From Monosporascus cannonballus (taxonomy: Eukaryota > Ascomycota > Sordariomycetes > Xylariales): DNA of 64,000 nucleotides. Location: the NCBI GenBank assembly GCA_004154925.1, contig QJNS01000230.1:60399-124398 (forward strand), in the 5' to 3' direction. Below the pieces are notes generated by a model that made no database searches, was not told the origin of the DNA, and saw only the letters and a program-made list of their open reading frames with translations. Below, piece by piece: positions 11,680-24,917 of this stretch (position 1 is its first letter; every line of letters begins with the position of its first letter). The position numbers and the translations under genes were made by a program.

Positions 11680-11852
11680 AATATAATTGAAATGATAATT
11701 AACGATAAATATAAAGCAGCTATGCATTAATTTACGCGTAGATATTCGCCTATTATTTTTACTATTTTTCTATAATTTGTTATAATAAAGTAAAAATGGT
11801 ATGTGTAGGTGAGAAATAGGCCAGTGCATAGATCCATTTGATCCCTAAGTAT

Positions 11853-12054
11853 TGAAGTGGGGCAGGGTGTTACGCCCATGATCGGTCTCGGCTGATCAGA
11901 AAGTCCGGGTCTCGCGTATATATTAAGGAGTTTTTTTTCGTCTTAGGATTTAACCCCCAGGTATCACCCATGAGTATCACTACTTATCATATTTTTCCAC
12001 CACTCCAATTATTAAGGTTTAACACCAATAATATAATTAGCTTTAGTTCTTTAT
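11853..12054 (-). repeat. LTR-like repeat X, copy X1, truncated by element A2
   Basis: Starts TGAAGTGGGGCAGGGTGTTA and matches the reverse complement of the 281-bp repeat at 24180-24460 for about 200 bp, including the TATA-like TATATATTAAGGAG. It stops exactly where the left LTR of element A2 begins. The remaining 80 bp are not found on the far side of A2. Confidence 0.85.
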
Positions 12055-12483
12055 TATTACGTTCAGAAGGGGCTCCACTAGGCCCAAAAGAGGCCCAAAA
12101 AGTTGGAAACGTTCGGGATCTTTATTTTTTATCGGATAAATCTCGGGTTTTTGTTAATTTCCAAAGATACCAGGAAATTCGTAAACGATAAATATTATGG
12201 TTTTTCGAAATCCCCAAAAATTATAAAAAATATAAAAAATAAAAAAAATATATAAAATTTAAATTTTTTATATAAATAATTATTTATTTAATTTTTCGTT
12301 CCTTAATTATTAATTTAAATTTTTAATTAAAAGTAATTATACTGTTTTCTAATTAAAAAAAATATTTTAAAATTTTTTTAACAAATATATGAAATTATTT
12401 TTTATTTTATTATTATTTATAAATTAAAATTTTTTTCGGATATTATTTATTTTTTCAAATAAATATATAATAAGTTTTTTATA
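12055..12483 (+). repeat. 5' LTR of chromovirus A2
   Basis: Sense orientation. The outer end (TATTACGTTCAGAAGGGGCT) is hardly changed and the inner end (AATAAGTTTTTTATA for AACAGGTTCGTTACA) is heavily AT-converted. Its partner at 18840-19270 shows the mirror image of this pattern. Confidence 0.9.
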
Positions 12484-15400
12484 TTTTAATAATTCCTTAA
12501 TTAATAACCGATAAATAATTTACTATTTAATTAAAATATAAATTTTGTAAAATTTAATATAAACGATAATATAAGATAATATTTAAAAAATAAATAATAT
12601 ATATAATTTTTATTATTAATTAAAAAAATGTTATTAATAAGATTTAATAATTTATTTTTTATTAAAAGATTTGTTTAATTAATTAATAATATAATATTTT
12701 TTATTATTCGATTTTAAAAAAGTCCGTTATTTTCGTAATCCAAATAATAATTTATCCTGGCCCTTAAGGATATTATTAAAATTTAGGAAAAAAAATTAAA
12801 AAAGAAATAATTAAAAAAAAGGTTAAAAGAAAATATAAAGCCGAAAACCAGAAAAAAAAATTTATTACGAAAAAGAAATTAAATGCCTTAATAACAAAAA
12901 TCCAAATTTTTTTAAAAAAAATGTTCGGTTTATAAAAAGAAAAAAATTAGTTTTTTTTAAATTTGGTTCCTTTAAAGGGTAAAGCTAAAGGGCCGGTTAT
13001 TAACCCTTTTCGTTAAACCTAAGGCGAATATAAAAAAAAGCCTTCATCTTATTACTGTTCGGCGTAATTCGGATATAAGAAAAAACTATTTTACCCCTTA
13101 ATTATTATAAAATGCCAAATATTAAAGGTTATAAGTTAATTTTTTTTAAGCCTTACGATAAATTAAAAGATTTTAATAGATTCTTAATTTAAGTAAGGTT
13201 TTACCTTAAGTTTTATGAAAATTTTCTGCCGGAGGAATATTAAAAAATAATAATTATTTTTTAATTGTTAATCGGATAAATTTGTTAACAATTCGAACCC
13301 ATTTTAACGGATTATTTTAAAAAATACCTAAAGGAATTTTCGGATTTTATTAATTATATTTTTAACGATTACGAAAACTTTAAAAAAAAATACGTGTTTT
13401 GTTCGGTAATCCCGATAAGGAATAAGATATTATTAAATAGTTTTATTTTTTTTTCTAAATTAAGTTAATATCCGAATATATAATAAAATTTAACCGTTTA
13501 ACCGTTATTTCAAATTTATTAAAAAACGCGTTATTTTATTTTTATTATAATAACTTAAAGCTTTAAGTTAAAAACAAATTTTATATAAAATTTAAAATTA
13601 GATTTTTTGCAAAATATATAAATAAGGTTATTATTGCCGACCGATAAACCTTTAATCGGTATTTCGAAAAAAAAGACCGATAAACGAAATAACGATAAAA
13701 ATTCTAATAGCCGAACCAAAAAAAATAAAAGTAAATTTTAAAAGGAAACAAGTTCTATTTCGAAAAAGCCTAAGAAAAACAAATTTAAAATAAAATGTTT
13801 TAATTATAACAAAAAGGGGTATTTTAAGAACGAATATCGTTTCTTTGCTAAAAGAAATTTTAAAAAAGGAGGAATTTCTTAACCCTAAAAAAAAAATTAA
13901 AGCGGCTAAATAAAAAACCAACAATAAGGCAAAAAAAAAAAAAGTTAATTCGATTTCTTTTTAGCCAGAATTTATTATTACCATAATTACTTAAATTTAA
14001 AATAATAACCTAAAATACGAAAATTATTTTATTTGCCAAAATTTTAAAATTAAAACCTATAAGTATTATCCCGGATAAACAGTTTTTAAAATAATTATAA
14101 AATTAAAATATTAATATTATTTTAATTCCTAGAAATATAAAATATATATAAAGGATAATTAATTTCGACTAAATATTAATAATTACGGATAATTATTCCC
14201 AAAATTTTATAAATTTTTAAAATGTATTATTTATAAAAAAATATTATTAATAAACCTTTACGACTTATTATATTTGATTATTTATTACCAAAACGATTAT
14301 TTTATTTATTTTAAAACCAAAAAAAATAATAATTTTTGGCTTACATAAAATAATAAGATTTTTACCGAACCAAATAATAAATACTAATATACTAAAATTC
14401 CCCGATAGCGAAAATATTTTAAATTTTGTTATTTATATTCTAAATTAAAACGGAATCAAAAAGCTATATTATAAAAATACTTATATTAATCCTTAATGCT
14501 TTATATCCAATACGAATTCCTAAATATGGGAATATCTTTTTCGGAAATTTATTTTTTTAATCCCATAATTCGGGAAATATGGAATAAAAAGGTAAACCAG
14601 GAAAAAAACCAAATTTTGAAACCTTAATATAAATATGGCAAAAAAACATAGTTCCGGTATAAGAACGATTAATATATTAAATATGCTATTAAAAAAGCTT
14701 ACGAATAAAAATTTATTTAAATCGGAAATTATCAAAAATCAAAAAATTACAAAGGCTTTCGAAAATAAAGTATTAAAAAACCTTAATTAACAAAACCTTA
14801 TGCGAAATAATAAAAGGAACGCGTAACCCAATTAAAATTTCCTTCTGATATAAAAATAAAGTATTTAAGGCCATAATTAATTCCGGAATAAAAAATAATT
14901 TTATTTCCCCCGTAATAACGGAAAAATATCAAATTCCTTAAAAATATAAGTTAAAATTATATAAGTTACGTACGGTAAATGGTAATTTATTTACTTACGA
15001 AAACGGACGAATTTTTCGAAAAACAGAAAAACTTCCAATATAAATTTAAAAATATTAAAAACGCGTTTTATTAAATATCGTTAATATTTCCGGATACGAT
15101 ATTATCCTAAGAATATTTTAATTTTATTTTAATAATTTACAGATTAATTAAAAAAACAAATATTTTCTTGGGATAAAATACCAGATAAAAATAATTAAAG
15201 AATTTGTTATATTATTAAGGAAATACGGGTTCCTAATTAAATTTTTACGGTACTTCCGGAATATCAAGGATTTAAAAAACTATTTAAAAATAAAAAAAAT
15301 TACGAATTACCGTTATACGGTTAATAGGAATACCGGATACCTATTAAAAAAATATTATTTTAAACTTTACAAAATTTATTATATAAACTCAGAAAAATTA

Positions 15401-18400
15401 AATATTTTATAAAAAAATATATAATTAAATTTGAAAAAAATATATTTAAATTTTTAATTCCTTTATTAAATATTTAATTTTTATAATATTAAAAACTAAA
15501 AATAATAAATAAAAGATTAATAAGGACGGAAACCTTATTTACCGAAAAATAATTAATTATAAATAATTAAATAATATTATAATTAAAAACGGATATTTTT
15601 TAATTTTTATAAATACCTTAAAAAAAATACTAACAGAGCTAAATAATTTACGGCGCTTAATTTTCGCAATAATTATTACCATATTAAAATGGCCAAAAAA
15701 AATTAAAAAATGGTATTTAAAATAATATATAGATTTTACGAATATAAAATAATACTTATAAAACTTATTAACGCTTTTACTAATTTCCAAAATTTAATAA
15801 TAATTACTTTCCGATAATGTTTAAATAAATTCGTATTTGTTTATCTCGACGATATCCTTATTTATTCCGAAACTTTAAAAAAACATAAGAAATATATCGT
15901 TTAAGTACTTAAAATTTTGGACGAAATTAATATTTGAATTAATTTTATTAAAAATATATAATATATCCAAAAATTGGATTTTTTGGGATTTATTTTTATA
16001 TTAAAATAAATTTAAATTTAACGTTCCAAATTAGAAATAATTAAGGATTAATTTATTTTTAATAAGGCGACCGTTATAAATATCTAATAAATCTTAGGAT
16101 TTATAGGTTACGTACACGGTTTAATCAAAAAATATAAAGATATAATTAGGCCTTTAACGAAATTTATTATTAAGAAATACATTAAAAAAGAATTCGAACT
16201 TTTAAAGGAAAAAAAAAATATTCCGGAAATTAAAAAAAATAATTATTAAAGGATTTATCGTAAAAATACCAAATCCAAACAAAACGAAATAATTAAAAAT
16301 AAATATTTTAAAATATATTTTAGGCGTAATTTTGGAATAACAAAAAAATAACAGTAAATAATATCTAATAACATATTACTTTAAAATATTCCAAAATACA
16401 GAATTTAAATATTAGATTTGCGACAAAAAACTATTAATAATTATTAATATTTTTAAAAAATAGGAACCTTTTTTTAGCGGAATAAAAAAATTTTTCGATA
16501 TTTATTTTGATTACAAAAATCTTACGTTATTTATAAACACCCAAAAATTAAATAAACGATATGAAAAATAATGGATTTTTTTATCCAAATTTAACTTCAA
16601 AATATATCATATTAAAAAAAAATATCCAAACGGATATTTTTAATTACAAAACAAATTATAATTTTAAAATTTCCAAAAACATATATAAATATTATACTAT
16701 AAGAAGAATAAAACTATATATCTATATAAAATAATAAAAAAACTAATTACCAAACTTTTAATACGGTTTCGGAATTTTTACGATATACAAAAATAAAAAA
16801 AATCCAATAATTAAAAGGATAATTTAAAAATTAATTATTATATTATGACAAAATTTATATTCCTAAAGATTAACAAAAACAATTCGTAAAGGAATTCTAT
16901 AAAAACCTATTATATAAATATTAAGGAATTTTTAAAACCACCCGATAATTACAAAAAAAATACAATTTCCTTAAGTTACGCCATATAATTAAAATAATTA
17001 TCAAAAACTATAACGTTTGTAATAAGGCGAAGGCAATATACCATAAGCCTTATGGGCTATTGCAATTTACCGATATTCTTAATAAAATATAAAATACCAT
17101 AATTGAGGACTTTATTATTAACTTATTTTTATTTAAAAACCCAATTACTAAAATCAAATATAACGGAATATAAATAATTATTAACAGATTTATTAAATAT
17201 AAATACTTTTTATTTTTTAAAGGAAATATAACGGCAAAATAATTAACTTATATTTTTATCAAATAATACCTTAATAAATATAAAATACTTAAAAAAATCG
17301 TTTTAAACCGAAATACGTTATTTATTTTAAAATTTAGTACCAATTTTTTAAAACAAATTAATATTAAATTTAAGTTTTTAATAACGTATTATCCCTAAAC
17401 GAATAATTAAACCGAAAAATTAAATTAAACCTTAAAACAATATTTGCAAAATTACGTTAATTATTAGCAAAATAATTAGGTAAAACTTTTATTATTAATA
17501 TAAATCGCTTATAATATATTAATTAACGAAAATATAAGCGTATTTCTTTATATAATTATATACGGATATAATATAAAAATAAAATAACCCAAATAACCGT
17601 TTAATAAAGTACTTAAAATTATTATAATTACCTTAAAAGTAAAAATATTAATAATAAAAATCAAAACGATTTAAGCCCGTTTCTAAAATAAATTATAATT
17701 TCTTTAATAACGGATAACTTAATATTATAATAAAAAAAAATAAAAAATTAATTTTATCGAAAGAAAATAAAGTTTATTTATTATGGTAAAAATAAAACGT
17801 AATTTTAAATATCTTATAAATTAAAACGAAAAAATTTAATAATAAGTTCGATTTTAAAAAATTTAGTTTATTTAAGATTAAGGAGGTTATATTTAAAATT
17901 AATTACCGATTGTTGTTACCTAAAAACATAAAAATATATCTTATTTTTTATATCTTTTTATTTAAATTAATATTTAAAAATGCCTTGTTAAAAAAAACCT
18001 AAAATTCGAAAAAAAATTTAACGAATACGAAATCGAACGAATATTAAATTTTAAAATAATTAAAAATAAAATCTAATATTTAATCAAATAAAAAAAATAC
18101 TTATATAAAGAAAATACGTAGGAATTATTTAATTATTTAACGAATATAATAAATCTAATTAAAACGTTTTACCGCCAAAATCCTGATTAACCGTTTTTAA
18201 TGCGGCTAAAATTGTAGGCGATAACGGTTTTTTATTTAAGTTAATTTTTATAATATTCCAGTCGAAAAAGATAAATACCTTTATTAACGTATTTAATTTT
18301 AAAGCAAATTATATTTGCTTTTTTTTTACGATCCTTTTCCGTATCCAGTTTTTTTCGTTTTTTTAATTTATTTATATTTTAAAACCCCTTTTAAATAAAC

Positions 18401-18839
18401 GATATTTCTTTGGAATATAATTATTCAAATTAACGGTTCAACCAAATAATATAATTAAACAGTTTTTAAACCTATTAAACCGCCAATCGTTTTTTTTAAT
18501 TTATCCGGTATTTTTCGGCCCGAATATTTTCGAATAATAAAAGCGAAATATGGTTTTTATCGCAAAATTAAACGTTAGCCGCCAAACAATTTTAATAGCT
18601 TTTTTAGCTTTTTAATATCTTATATAAAAGCTTTTTCTTAAAATAACGCGTATATGGCATAATTTCGAAACCAAATTAAAAAATCGATTTAATTAATTTG
18701 TAATAGCTTTTAATAGAAAATTTAATACGTTTTCGAAATCTATCCGACATAATTAATATGGTATTATAACGCAAAAAAAAAGTTAAAAACTTACTTTTTC
18801 CTATTTTTAAAAATAAAGATCCTAAAAAGGAAAAAATAG
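12484..18839 (+). pseudogene. RIP-destroyed gag-pol of chromovirus A2 with integrase chromodomain relic
   Basis: Reads in sense on the plus strand. The gag region (about 12.9-13.9 kb) keeps a recognisable capsid segment and a zinc knuckle at 13796-13837 (CFNYNKKGYFKNEY), with Cys and His changed to Tyr. The RT motif YLDD is intact at 15842-15853. The integrase segment KPYGLLQ starts at 17045. Near 18020-18150 there is a chromodomain relic (YEIERIL, then YLIK and a W-to-stop position). The order gag, RT, RNase H, integrase, chromodomain identifies a Ty3/gypsy chromovirus. Stops occur every few codons. Together with its LTRs the element is 7216 bp. Open frames on the minus strand here are antisense artefacts. 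Confidence 0.92.
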
Positions 18840-19270
18840 TATTACGTTTAAAAAGGATTTTACTAAATCCAAAAAAGGCTTAAAAAATTAAAAACGCTCG
18901 GGATCTCCATTTCCTATCAGATAAACCTTAAGTTTTTGCCAATTTCCAGAAATACTAGGAGACCGTGGACATTAATTACTATAATCTTTCGTAATCTCCA
19001 GAAATTACGGAAAATATAAAAAAGTAAAAAAGATATATAAAATTTTAAAATCTTTTATATAAATAGTACCTATTTAATTTCGCTCCTTAGTTATTAATTT
19101 AAGTTCTTAATCAAAAGGCAATTTTACTGTTTTCTAATTAAGGGAAAAATCTTTAAATCTTTTTAACGAACAGACCATTAATCATTTTTCGCCTTATTGT
19201 TACCTGAAAATCAAGACCCTTTTCGGATACTGCTCATACCTCCAGGTGGATATATAACAGGTTCGTTATA
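18840..19270 (+). repeat. 3' LTR of chromovirus A2
   Basis: The inner end is AT-converted (TATTACGTTTAAAAAGGATT) and the outer end is clear (CATACCTCCAGGTGGATATA). The flank to the right (TCTGA) does not match the flank left of the 5' LTR (TTTAT), so no target duplication is evident. Confidence 0.9.
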
Positions 19271-21238
19271 TCTGACGACTCTTTTTATTAACCCCTTTAA
19301 CTATCGACTCAAAATGTTTTTAATATAAATATTTTTACAATATCCAAAGAAGTAATGTTTGAAATAAAATAAAAATTATAAGCTTTTTTACAAATTAGTT
19401 TATTCAAGAATAACCGTTTGTATTTTTAAATTTAATTGATGTAATAATTTTTGGTTTTATTAAAACTGATCTAATTTAAAATCATTAATCCATAATAAAC
19501 GAAGTCTTTATACGTATGAATATTTATTTATATATTTAAAATCTTTTAATAAAAACTTTAATTGTTATTAATAAATTTTTAATATAATATTTCAGGTTCG
19601 AATAAATTGTATAAACGGATATTATTTATAAAATTTTTTTTCGTATATATATTTTTAACATTCTTTTATTAACCAATTTTAAAATGCTTTAAATTATATA
19701 AAACAGTTTTTGACTAAATAGCCATAGTTAAAAAAAACTGACAAATTTTTTAAAATTTAGAAAACGTTTAAAACTATTTTTAAATATGTTATTACATATT
19801 GTAGAAATAAAATTGATTTTTATTACGTAAACGTTTATGTAAGCATTTAACCTTTCAAAAATAATTAATATATAAAATAATTCTTTTTATATTTTCTCCT
19901 AGTTTTATATTAATTAATTTTCTTTTACATTATTTTAGAAAAAAACTATTTAAAACTTTGTTTTTTATTTTAATATTTTGGGAAGAAAAGACGCGTGGTT
20001 GATATATATAAAAAATTTATGAATATATAATATTTTACTTCATTAAATATATTTTAAATATTTATGAATTATATTTTTTTTATATTTGAATATTTTAATA
20101 AAATCTTAATAAATATTACAAGTTTACTTATTTCAAAAATGTTATTTATAATAATTTATAAAGGAATGGAAAATAATAAATAAGGTAAAATAAATACTTT
20201 TGTACGACATATTTTACATTACTTCATTAATTTTTCAATAATATATCTTAAGTTAACGGTTTACACTAAGCATTTTTAAACTTCTAATTATTACGTTATT
20301 GTGTAACGAACACTATTAATATTGCTTAAAACGAAAAAAATAACAGTTACAAATAAAAAAAGCTTTTTATATTTAATTAGAATTATAATTTATAGAATAT
20401 CATTAATTAATAACTTAGCTAATAATTTCTAAAAAACTTAAAATTGCAGATGTTTTAATCTATTTTAAAGTAATAAAAATTAATAATTAAAAATGTAATT
20501 TATTTAAAAAACCACAAAATAACTATATACATATATTTAAATAACAAGTAATGTTTTTATTAAGTAAAAGAAAAAATTCTATTTTATACTTATTATAAAT
20601 AAACAAAGCTTTTTTTTAAAAAAGCCCGACGTTGTATTACAGTAAAGAATAAATCGGCGTCGTTTTCCTGTATTAGCTATAATAGCCGAAGGGGTGTTTG
20701 ACTATTGCACTAATTTTAGATGTAACTAAAATATGTTTTTCTAATTTTTAAAAATAATATTACTAAAAACAAAATCGAATCAAACTAAAAACGGTTTAAT
20801 AATTAATTTTATTAAGAATTTCGAAAATTAAAAATATTACGTTAAAAGTACGAATAAACATGTTTAAAGATTTTAATAGTATTTCGAATATATATAATAA
20901 AAATTACAAATTATCTAGGATAAATATATCGCATTAACTAGTTTCATTTAACATTTTTTTATATTTAGCTATAATATTAATGTTATAAACAAACGAAAAG
21001 ACATGTCTAAAATCAATAAGTACTAAGTTTAAAATTATAATTAAAAATTAATTTCAATAAAGCTGATTAAAAATATTTTTAAAATCTAATAGATTTTAAC
21101 GTTTAGTTTAATATCAAAAGAGGATATTTAAATATAAAAATTATTTTATACAAAGGAAAACTAGCGAAATTTTAAAATAAATAACGAATTTATAATATGC
21201 AGAAAATTTTAAAAATCTAAACTTTTTAAGGTTATAAT
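19271..21238. other. AT-rich, RIP-converted DNA, no gene seen
   Basis: Nearly 2 kb of AT-rich sequence with stops in all frames. A small less-converted patch at about 20625-20720 (AAGCCCGACGTTG, AGCCGAAGGGGTG) does not match any repeat or gene I recognise. Confidence 0.6.
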
Positions 21239-21516
21239 TGTTATAACCCAACTAAGGAAGGGTTTCAGAAACAGTCGTTAGAACCGAAACAAGGCCCGAG
21301 TGGGTCAAGGTTACATAATAAGCAATCAGTGGTTAGTCATTGATTACTGTTAAACATCATTAATTTGAGAAAATTAAGATCAATAAGTTTTCAGTGATTA
21401 GAAGTACTAACATTCCATAATCTAGATAATACCAGCTTATAATAATATTTCGTTATCTAAGGCACTTTTAGTATTACGAAACGTAACTAAGTTACTTTAT
21501 TACTTAGATTTCCACA
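21239..21516 (+). repeat. Relic LTR Z, RIP-converted copy
   Basis: Begins TGTTATAACCCAACTAAGG and ends GATTTCCACA. The last 110 bp align with 32070-32232: TAGATAATACCAGCTTATAA against TAGATAGCATCAGCTTGCAA, and TTAGTATTACGAAACGTAAC against TTGGTATTACGAGACGTGAC. Most differences are RIP-type. No target duplication is seen, so the left end is tentative. Confidence 0.55.
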
Positions 21517-21750
21517 GTACTTTTGTTAATATAAACTCGTCGACTTAGATTTAATAGTTTGTTAATTAATTTAGCTATTATATTAAGCGAGTAAATGAAC
21601 TAAATTTTTTTTAAAAAATACACTATAAATACTTAAAATATTAATGTATAAATATATTAAAAAAGGAAAGATTTTATTGATTTATAAAGATATATTAATA
21701 AAAAAATTTAAAAATCTTTATATATTTAATTTTGTTCCGTTAACGTATTA

Positions 21751-23601
21751 CACCAATTCGCGAGCCAAACCACCTTGCGAGCCGTTTTTTGGCATTTCGC
21801 AATAATAAACTTAATTTAATTAACCATAATACACCAAATCCACAAAAATTAATCTAATTTTTTTTCGCTAAACGTATTTATAATTTTTTTATAAATACGC
21901 GTATTATGTCCGGGCTTACCGTAAACGCCATATTTCCGTTTTTTTGCCTAAATCCTTTTACGATAATTACCTTTAGCCGTTATTAGCTGCAATTATTTAT
22001 TATTATTTTTTTTGGTAATTATAAAAGCTTATATTCTTTTTATAATAAGTATCCTTTTTTTAAAGCCGTTTATTTTTGGTTTTCCGACGTTTATTAAGAA
22101 TATAATTTGTTTTATATAATTGGCCGTTTTTTTCCTTAAAAAGGGCAATTTCGTACAAAAGTAATAAGTTATTTTTTATTAAAAGATTAACCGATTTAAT
22201 TATTTTTGTCGGCGAACTACCCTGGTAATTTTTGATTTTTCTTTATAAATAACGTCCCCGTCGAATTATTTTAACAATATTTTTAGGGGTTTTCGTAAAT
22301 AGGGAAATAACGGAATTGGTAAAAGTAAACGGCGAAACGGTCGGTATAGGTATAATTGAAATTTTTAATACGGAAAAAACGTAATTAAGATCGAATAAAA
22401 CAAATCCTGTTTTTACGAATCCGGATTTAATATTGTTAGTCGTTATAATAACTTTAAATACGTTATAAAAGCCGGCGAAAAAATCTTTTTTTACGATATA
22501 AATATAATAACGTTATATCAAATTTTCGATATAAAACGAATAAATACATTTTAAAATAAAAAAATAAGATACGTCGAAAAGTTAAAACCGATAAAAAAAT
22601 AGGTTAATATATAAAACGTAATAATACCGTTATTTACGTAAAATTTTTCGAATTTAATTAAATAATGGTTTTTGTAATTATTAAAAATAAAAAAATATTT
22701 CATACTTTTAATATACGTTTTAATATGTTTATCGAAATATTTAATTTATTTTAGATTTAATTTATTTATTATCCAGCCGTTTTCGTTTATAACAAGTTTT
22801 TAATCGGATGAAAATGGGTTATCGGCGAACCAGCGAAAAAGGTAATTTTTCCCGGTAAGGATAATAAATAAAAATAAGGCCCAGCCTTAAAAGTTAATAA
22901 CTTATATTACCGTAAATTATTCCCGATTTTCTTATTATATTTATTTAGGTTTTTTACGTTTTTTAATACTAATAATTATTATATTTATTATTATAAAAAA
23001 CCTTATTAAAAATCTCGTTTTGTCGAAATTATAAATATTTTCTTTTGCAATACCGTATTTTGTAATTATATTCCAAATAAGTTCGAATTATTTGCGAAAT
23101 ATTTCTGGATTTTCGTATAATATTTTTTAATAATTATTTTTTCGATTTAAATACGTTTTAAGTTTTTTTTACCATTTAATAAATTTCGATACCTAATTAA
23201 CCTTAATGCATTTTACAACGCGTTACGTAAGCAATAAATTCGCCATATTTTCAATATGTTAAAGCCGGACAAAAAACGTTTGCGTATTTAAATTAAAAAC
23301 TCTTTCGATAATAGATTCCTTTTCGGTTGGCGTTAATTTTTGCAATTTGGGAATAATATCGGTTCGGGCGTATTAACCGTAATATCGAGCTTTTAAAATA
23401 AATTCGGGGATGTCGTATATCGAATATAGCTTTTTAAAGCTAAGTTCCGGTTTTCGTTTTTTCGCCTGGATGGCTAAATTTATTTTAAATTCTTTTATAA
23501 GGCGCTCCATATTGTTGGTATTGAAAATTTGGTGATTAAAGTGAGGTAATTAATATGTTAACAAAAACGGTTCGCGAGGTGGTTTGGCTTGCGAGCTGGT
23601 G
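21751..23601 (-). mobile_element. Fot1/pogo-type DNA transposon
   Basis: Terminal inverted repeats of about 40 bp (CACCAATTCGCGAGCCAAAC at the left; CACCAGCTCGCAAGCCAAAC in reverse at the right) are flanked by TA on both sides (21749-21750 and 23602-23603). The length of 1851 bp fits the Fot1/pogo group of Tc1-mariner elements in fungi. The inside is AT-converted but less severely than the chromoviruses. Confidence 0.92.
21900..23510 (-). pseudogene. Fot1/pogo transposase relic
   Basis: Minus strand from the ATG at 23510. The first part reads as a pogo-family DNA-binding region: MERLIKEFKINLAIQAKKRK, then KLTPTEKESIIERVFNLN and HIENMANLLL, which match the fungal pattern of a Psq-type helix-turn-helix followed by a Tc5/CENP-B-type helix-turn-helix. 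Stop codons break the frame soon after (for example after ARYYG and before HIEN). The DDE catalytic part should lie at 22.0-22.9 kb but is too mutated to place residues by eye. The stops fit CAA/CAG/TGG changes by RIP. The 3' boundary given is approximate. Confidence 0.8.
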
Positions 23602-23603
23602 TA

Positions 23604-24175
23604 GTACGTTATATATTTATAATTTAAAATTTTATATTTACTAATTAAGTAATAAAACATGACATAATTAATTAATTAAGATTAAAATTTTATTCGATAT
23701 TAGTTATTAAGTTATCTTGGTTACTTTTAATAATAAGTAATAATTTATATAATTATTATATTTATATTAATTCGAAAACCAATTTTGTATATACTATAAA
23801 TATTTTATTTAACTTTAACTATAATCTAATACTTGAATTAATAGAGTTCGAAAATTTTCATTATAAAAATGTTTCTCATTAAGTGATAAGATCAAAAAAA
23901 TAAAATATGCTAATAAATAAAATATTATATTAATAACTAAAAAGTTCTATAAAAATACGGGTTTAAAAATGCATATTTGTAATTAAAATATGCAACTATT
24001 AGAAATAGTTTTTTTTAGTAATTAAATATATAACGTATTTTTCATTACTTTTTTAATTAACTAATATAATATTGAATAAATACTATAAATAACTAATAAG
24101 TAATAATTATTTTAATCAATTTTACCTTTTGATGTAAACTTTAAAAGGTTATATTTTTTAAAAAAACTATCGTAA
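23604..24175. other. AT-rich DNA, no gene seen
   Basis: Converted sequence between the pogo element and repeat X copy 2. Nothing recognisable. Confidence 0.6.
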
Positions 24176-24179
24176 GTAA

Positions 24180-24460
24180 TAAAATGGGGTCGGGGAGATT
24201 TGGTCTTGATCAATGCGGATAAACAAGCTATGTCACGATACGGAAAAGGAATATCGAGATAAAAAACTTAAATTAATTATATTATAAGTGTTGAACCTCG
24301 ATAACTAAAATGGTGGAAAAACATGATAAGTGGTATTACGAATAGGTAATACCTAGGGGTTAAATCCCAAGACGAAAAAGAACTCCTTAATATATACGCA
24401 AGACCCGGACTTTCTGATTAGCCGAGACCGATCATGGGCGTAACACCCTGCCCTACTTCA
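24180..24460 (+). repeat. LTR-like repeat X, complete copy X2 (281 bp)
   Basis: Runs from TAAAATGGGGTCGGGG (TGAAATGGGG in the less mutated copy at 46834) to CCCTACTTCA, with 4-bp flanking duplications GTAA (24176-24179 and 24461-24464). The ends are imperfectly inverted (TGAAATGGGG against TGAAGTGGGG). Read in reverse, it has TG...CA ends and a TATATATTAAGGAG TATA-like box. It is most likely a solo LTR, though a terminal-inverted-repeat element cannot be excluded. Confidence 0.82.
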
Positions 24461-24705
24461 GTAATATAAAGCTATTATATAAATAAAAATAATTTTTATT
24501 TATTTTTATATACCTCTCGTATAATTCCTCTTTTTATAGTTTAATTTATTTTGAATTCTTATTATAATAATATTATTAATTTTAACGTTAATATATTTAT
24601 AATATATTTTCAAGTTAATTTAAGTTTACCTTTTTTTATTTTTTTTAATTTTATCATAATCTTTATATATTTCATTAATATATAATATTTTAAATTTTTA
24701 TAAAG

Positions 24706-24912
24706 TGTCGGCAGTTGAGTGATTTATTGGAAGGGCTTTGAATGGAGCGTTGAAAGGGCTTTGAGTGGCCCTAGAATTGCAAGGACAAAGGAGCTGAAGC
24801 TATATCTAGCTGCTCCCATTCCCAGTTGGAGGATAGAACAGATCAAGCAGGCAAGCAACCAGTTCCCCCCCCCACACCCCCAGTCTGAAGGGTTGCAACA
24901 CATTTGCCGACA
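24706..24912. mobile_element. 207-bp LTR-like element with TGTCGGCA ends
   Basis: Perfect 8-bp inverted ends (TGTCGGCA...TGCCGACA) and a perfect 5-bp target duplication TAAAG (24701-24705 and 24913-24917). The inside is base-balanced, contains a run of nine C residues and is hardly AT-converted, in contrast to the DNA on both sides. The 78-codon frame that overlaps it carries no recognisable domain and reads out into the AT-rich flank, so I do not call it a gene. Confidence 0.8.
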
Positions 24913-24917
24913 TAAAG

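Noticed and set aside
13652..15790. Minus-strand open frames within element A2 (13652-13924, 14520-14735, 15557-15790)
   Set aside because: They run antisense to gag and RT of a plus-strand element. Their Phe/Ile/Lys-rich products are what AT-converted DNA gives by chance.
19271..19280. RIP-mutated target duplication for element A2 (TTTAT against TCTGA)
   Set aside because: Two of the five changes fit RIP but one does not, and repeat X does not continue on the right, so no duplication is claimed.
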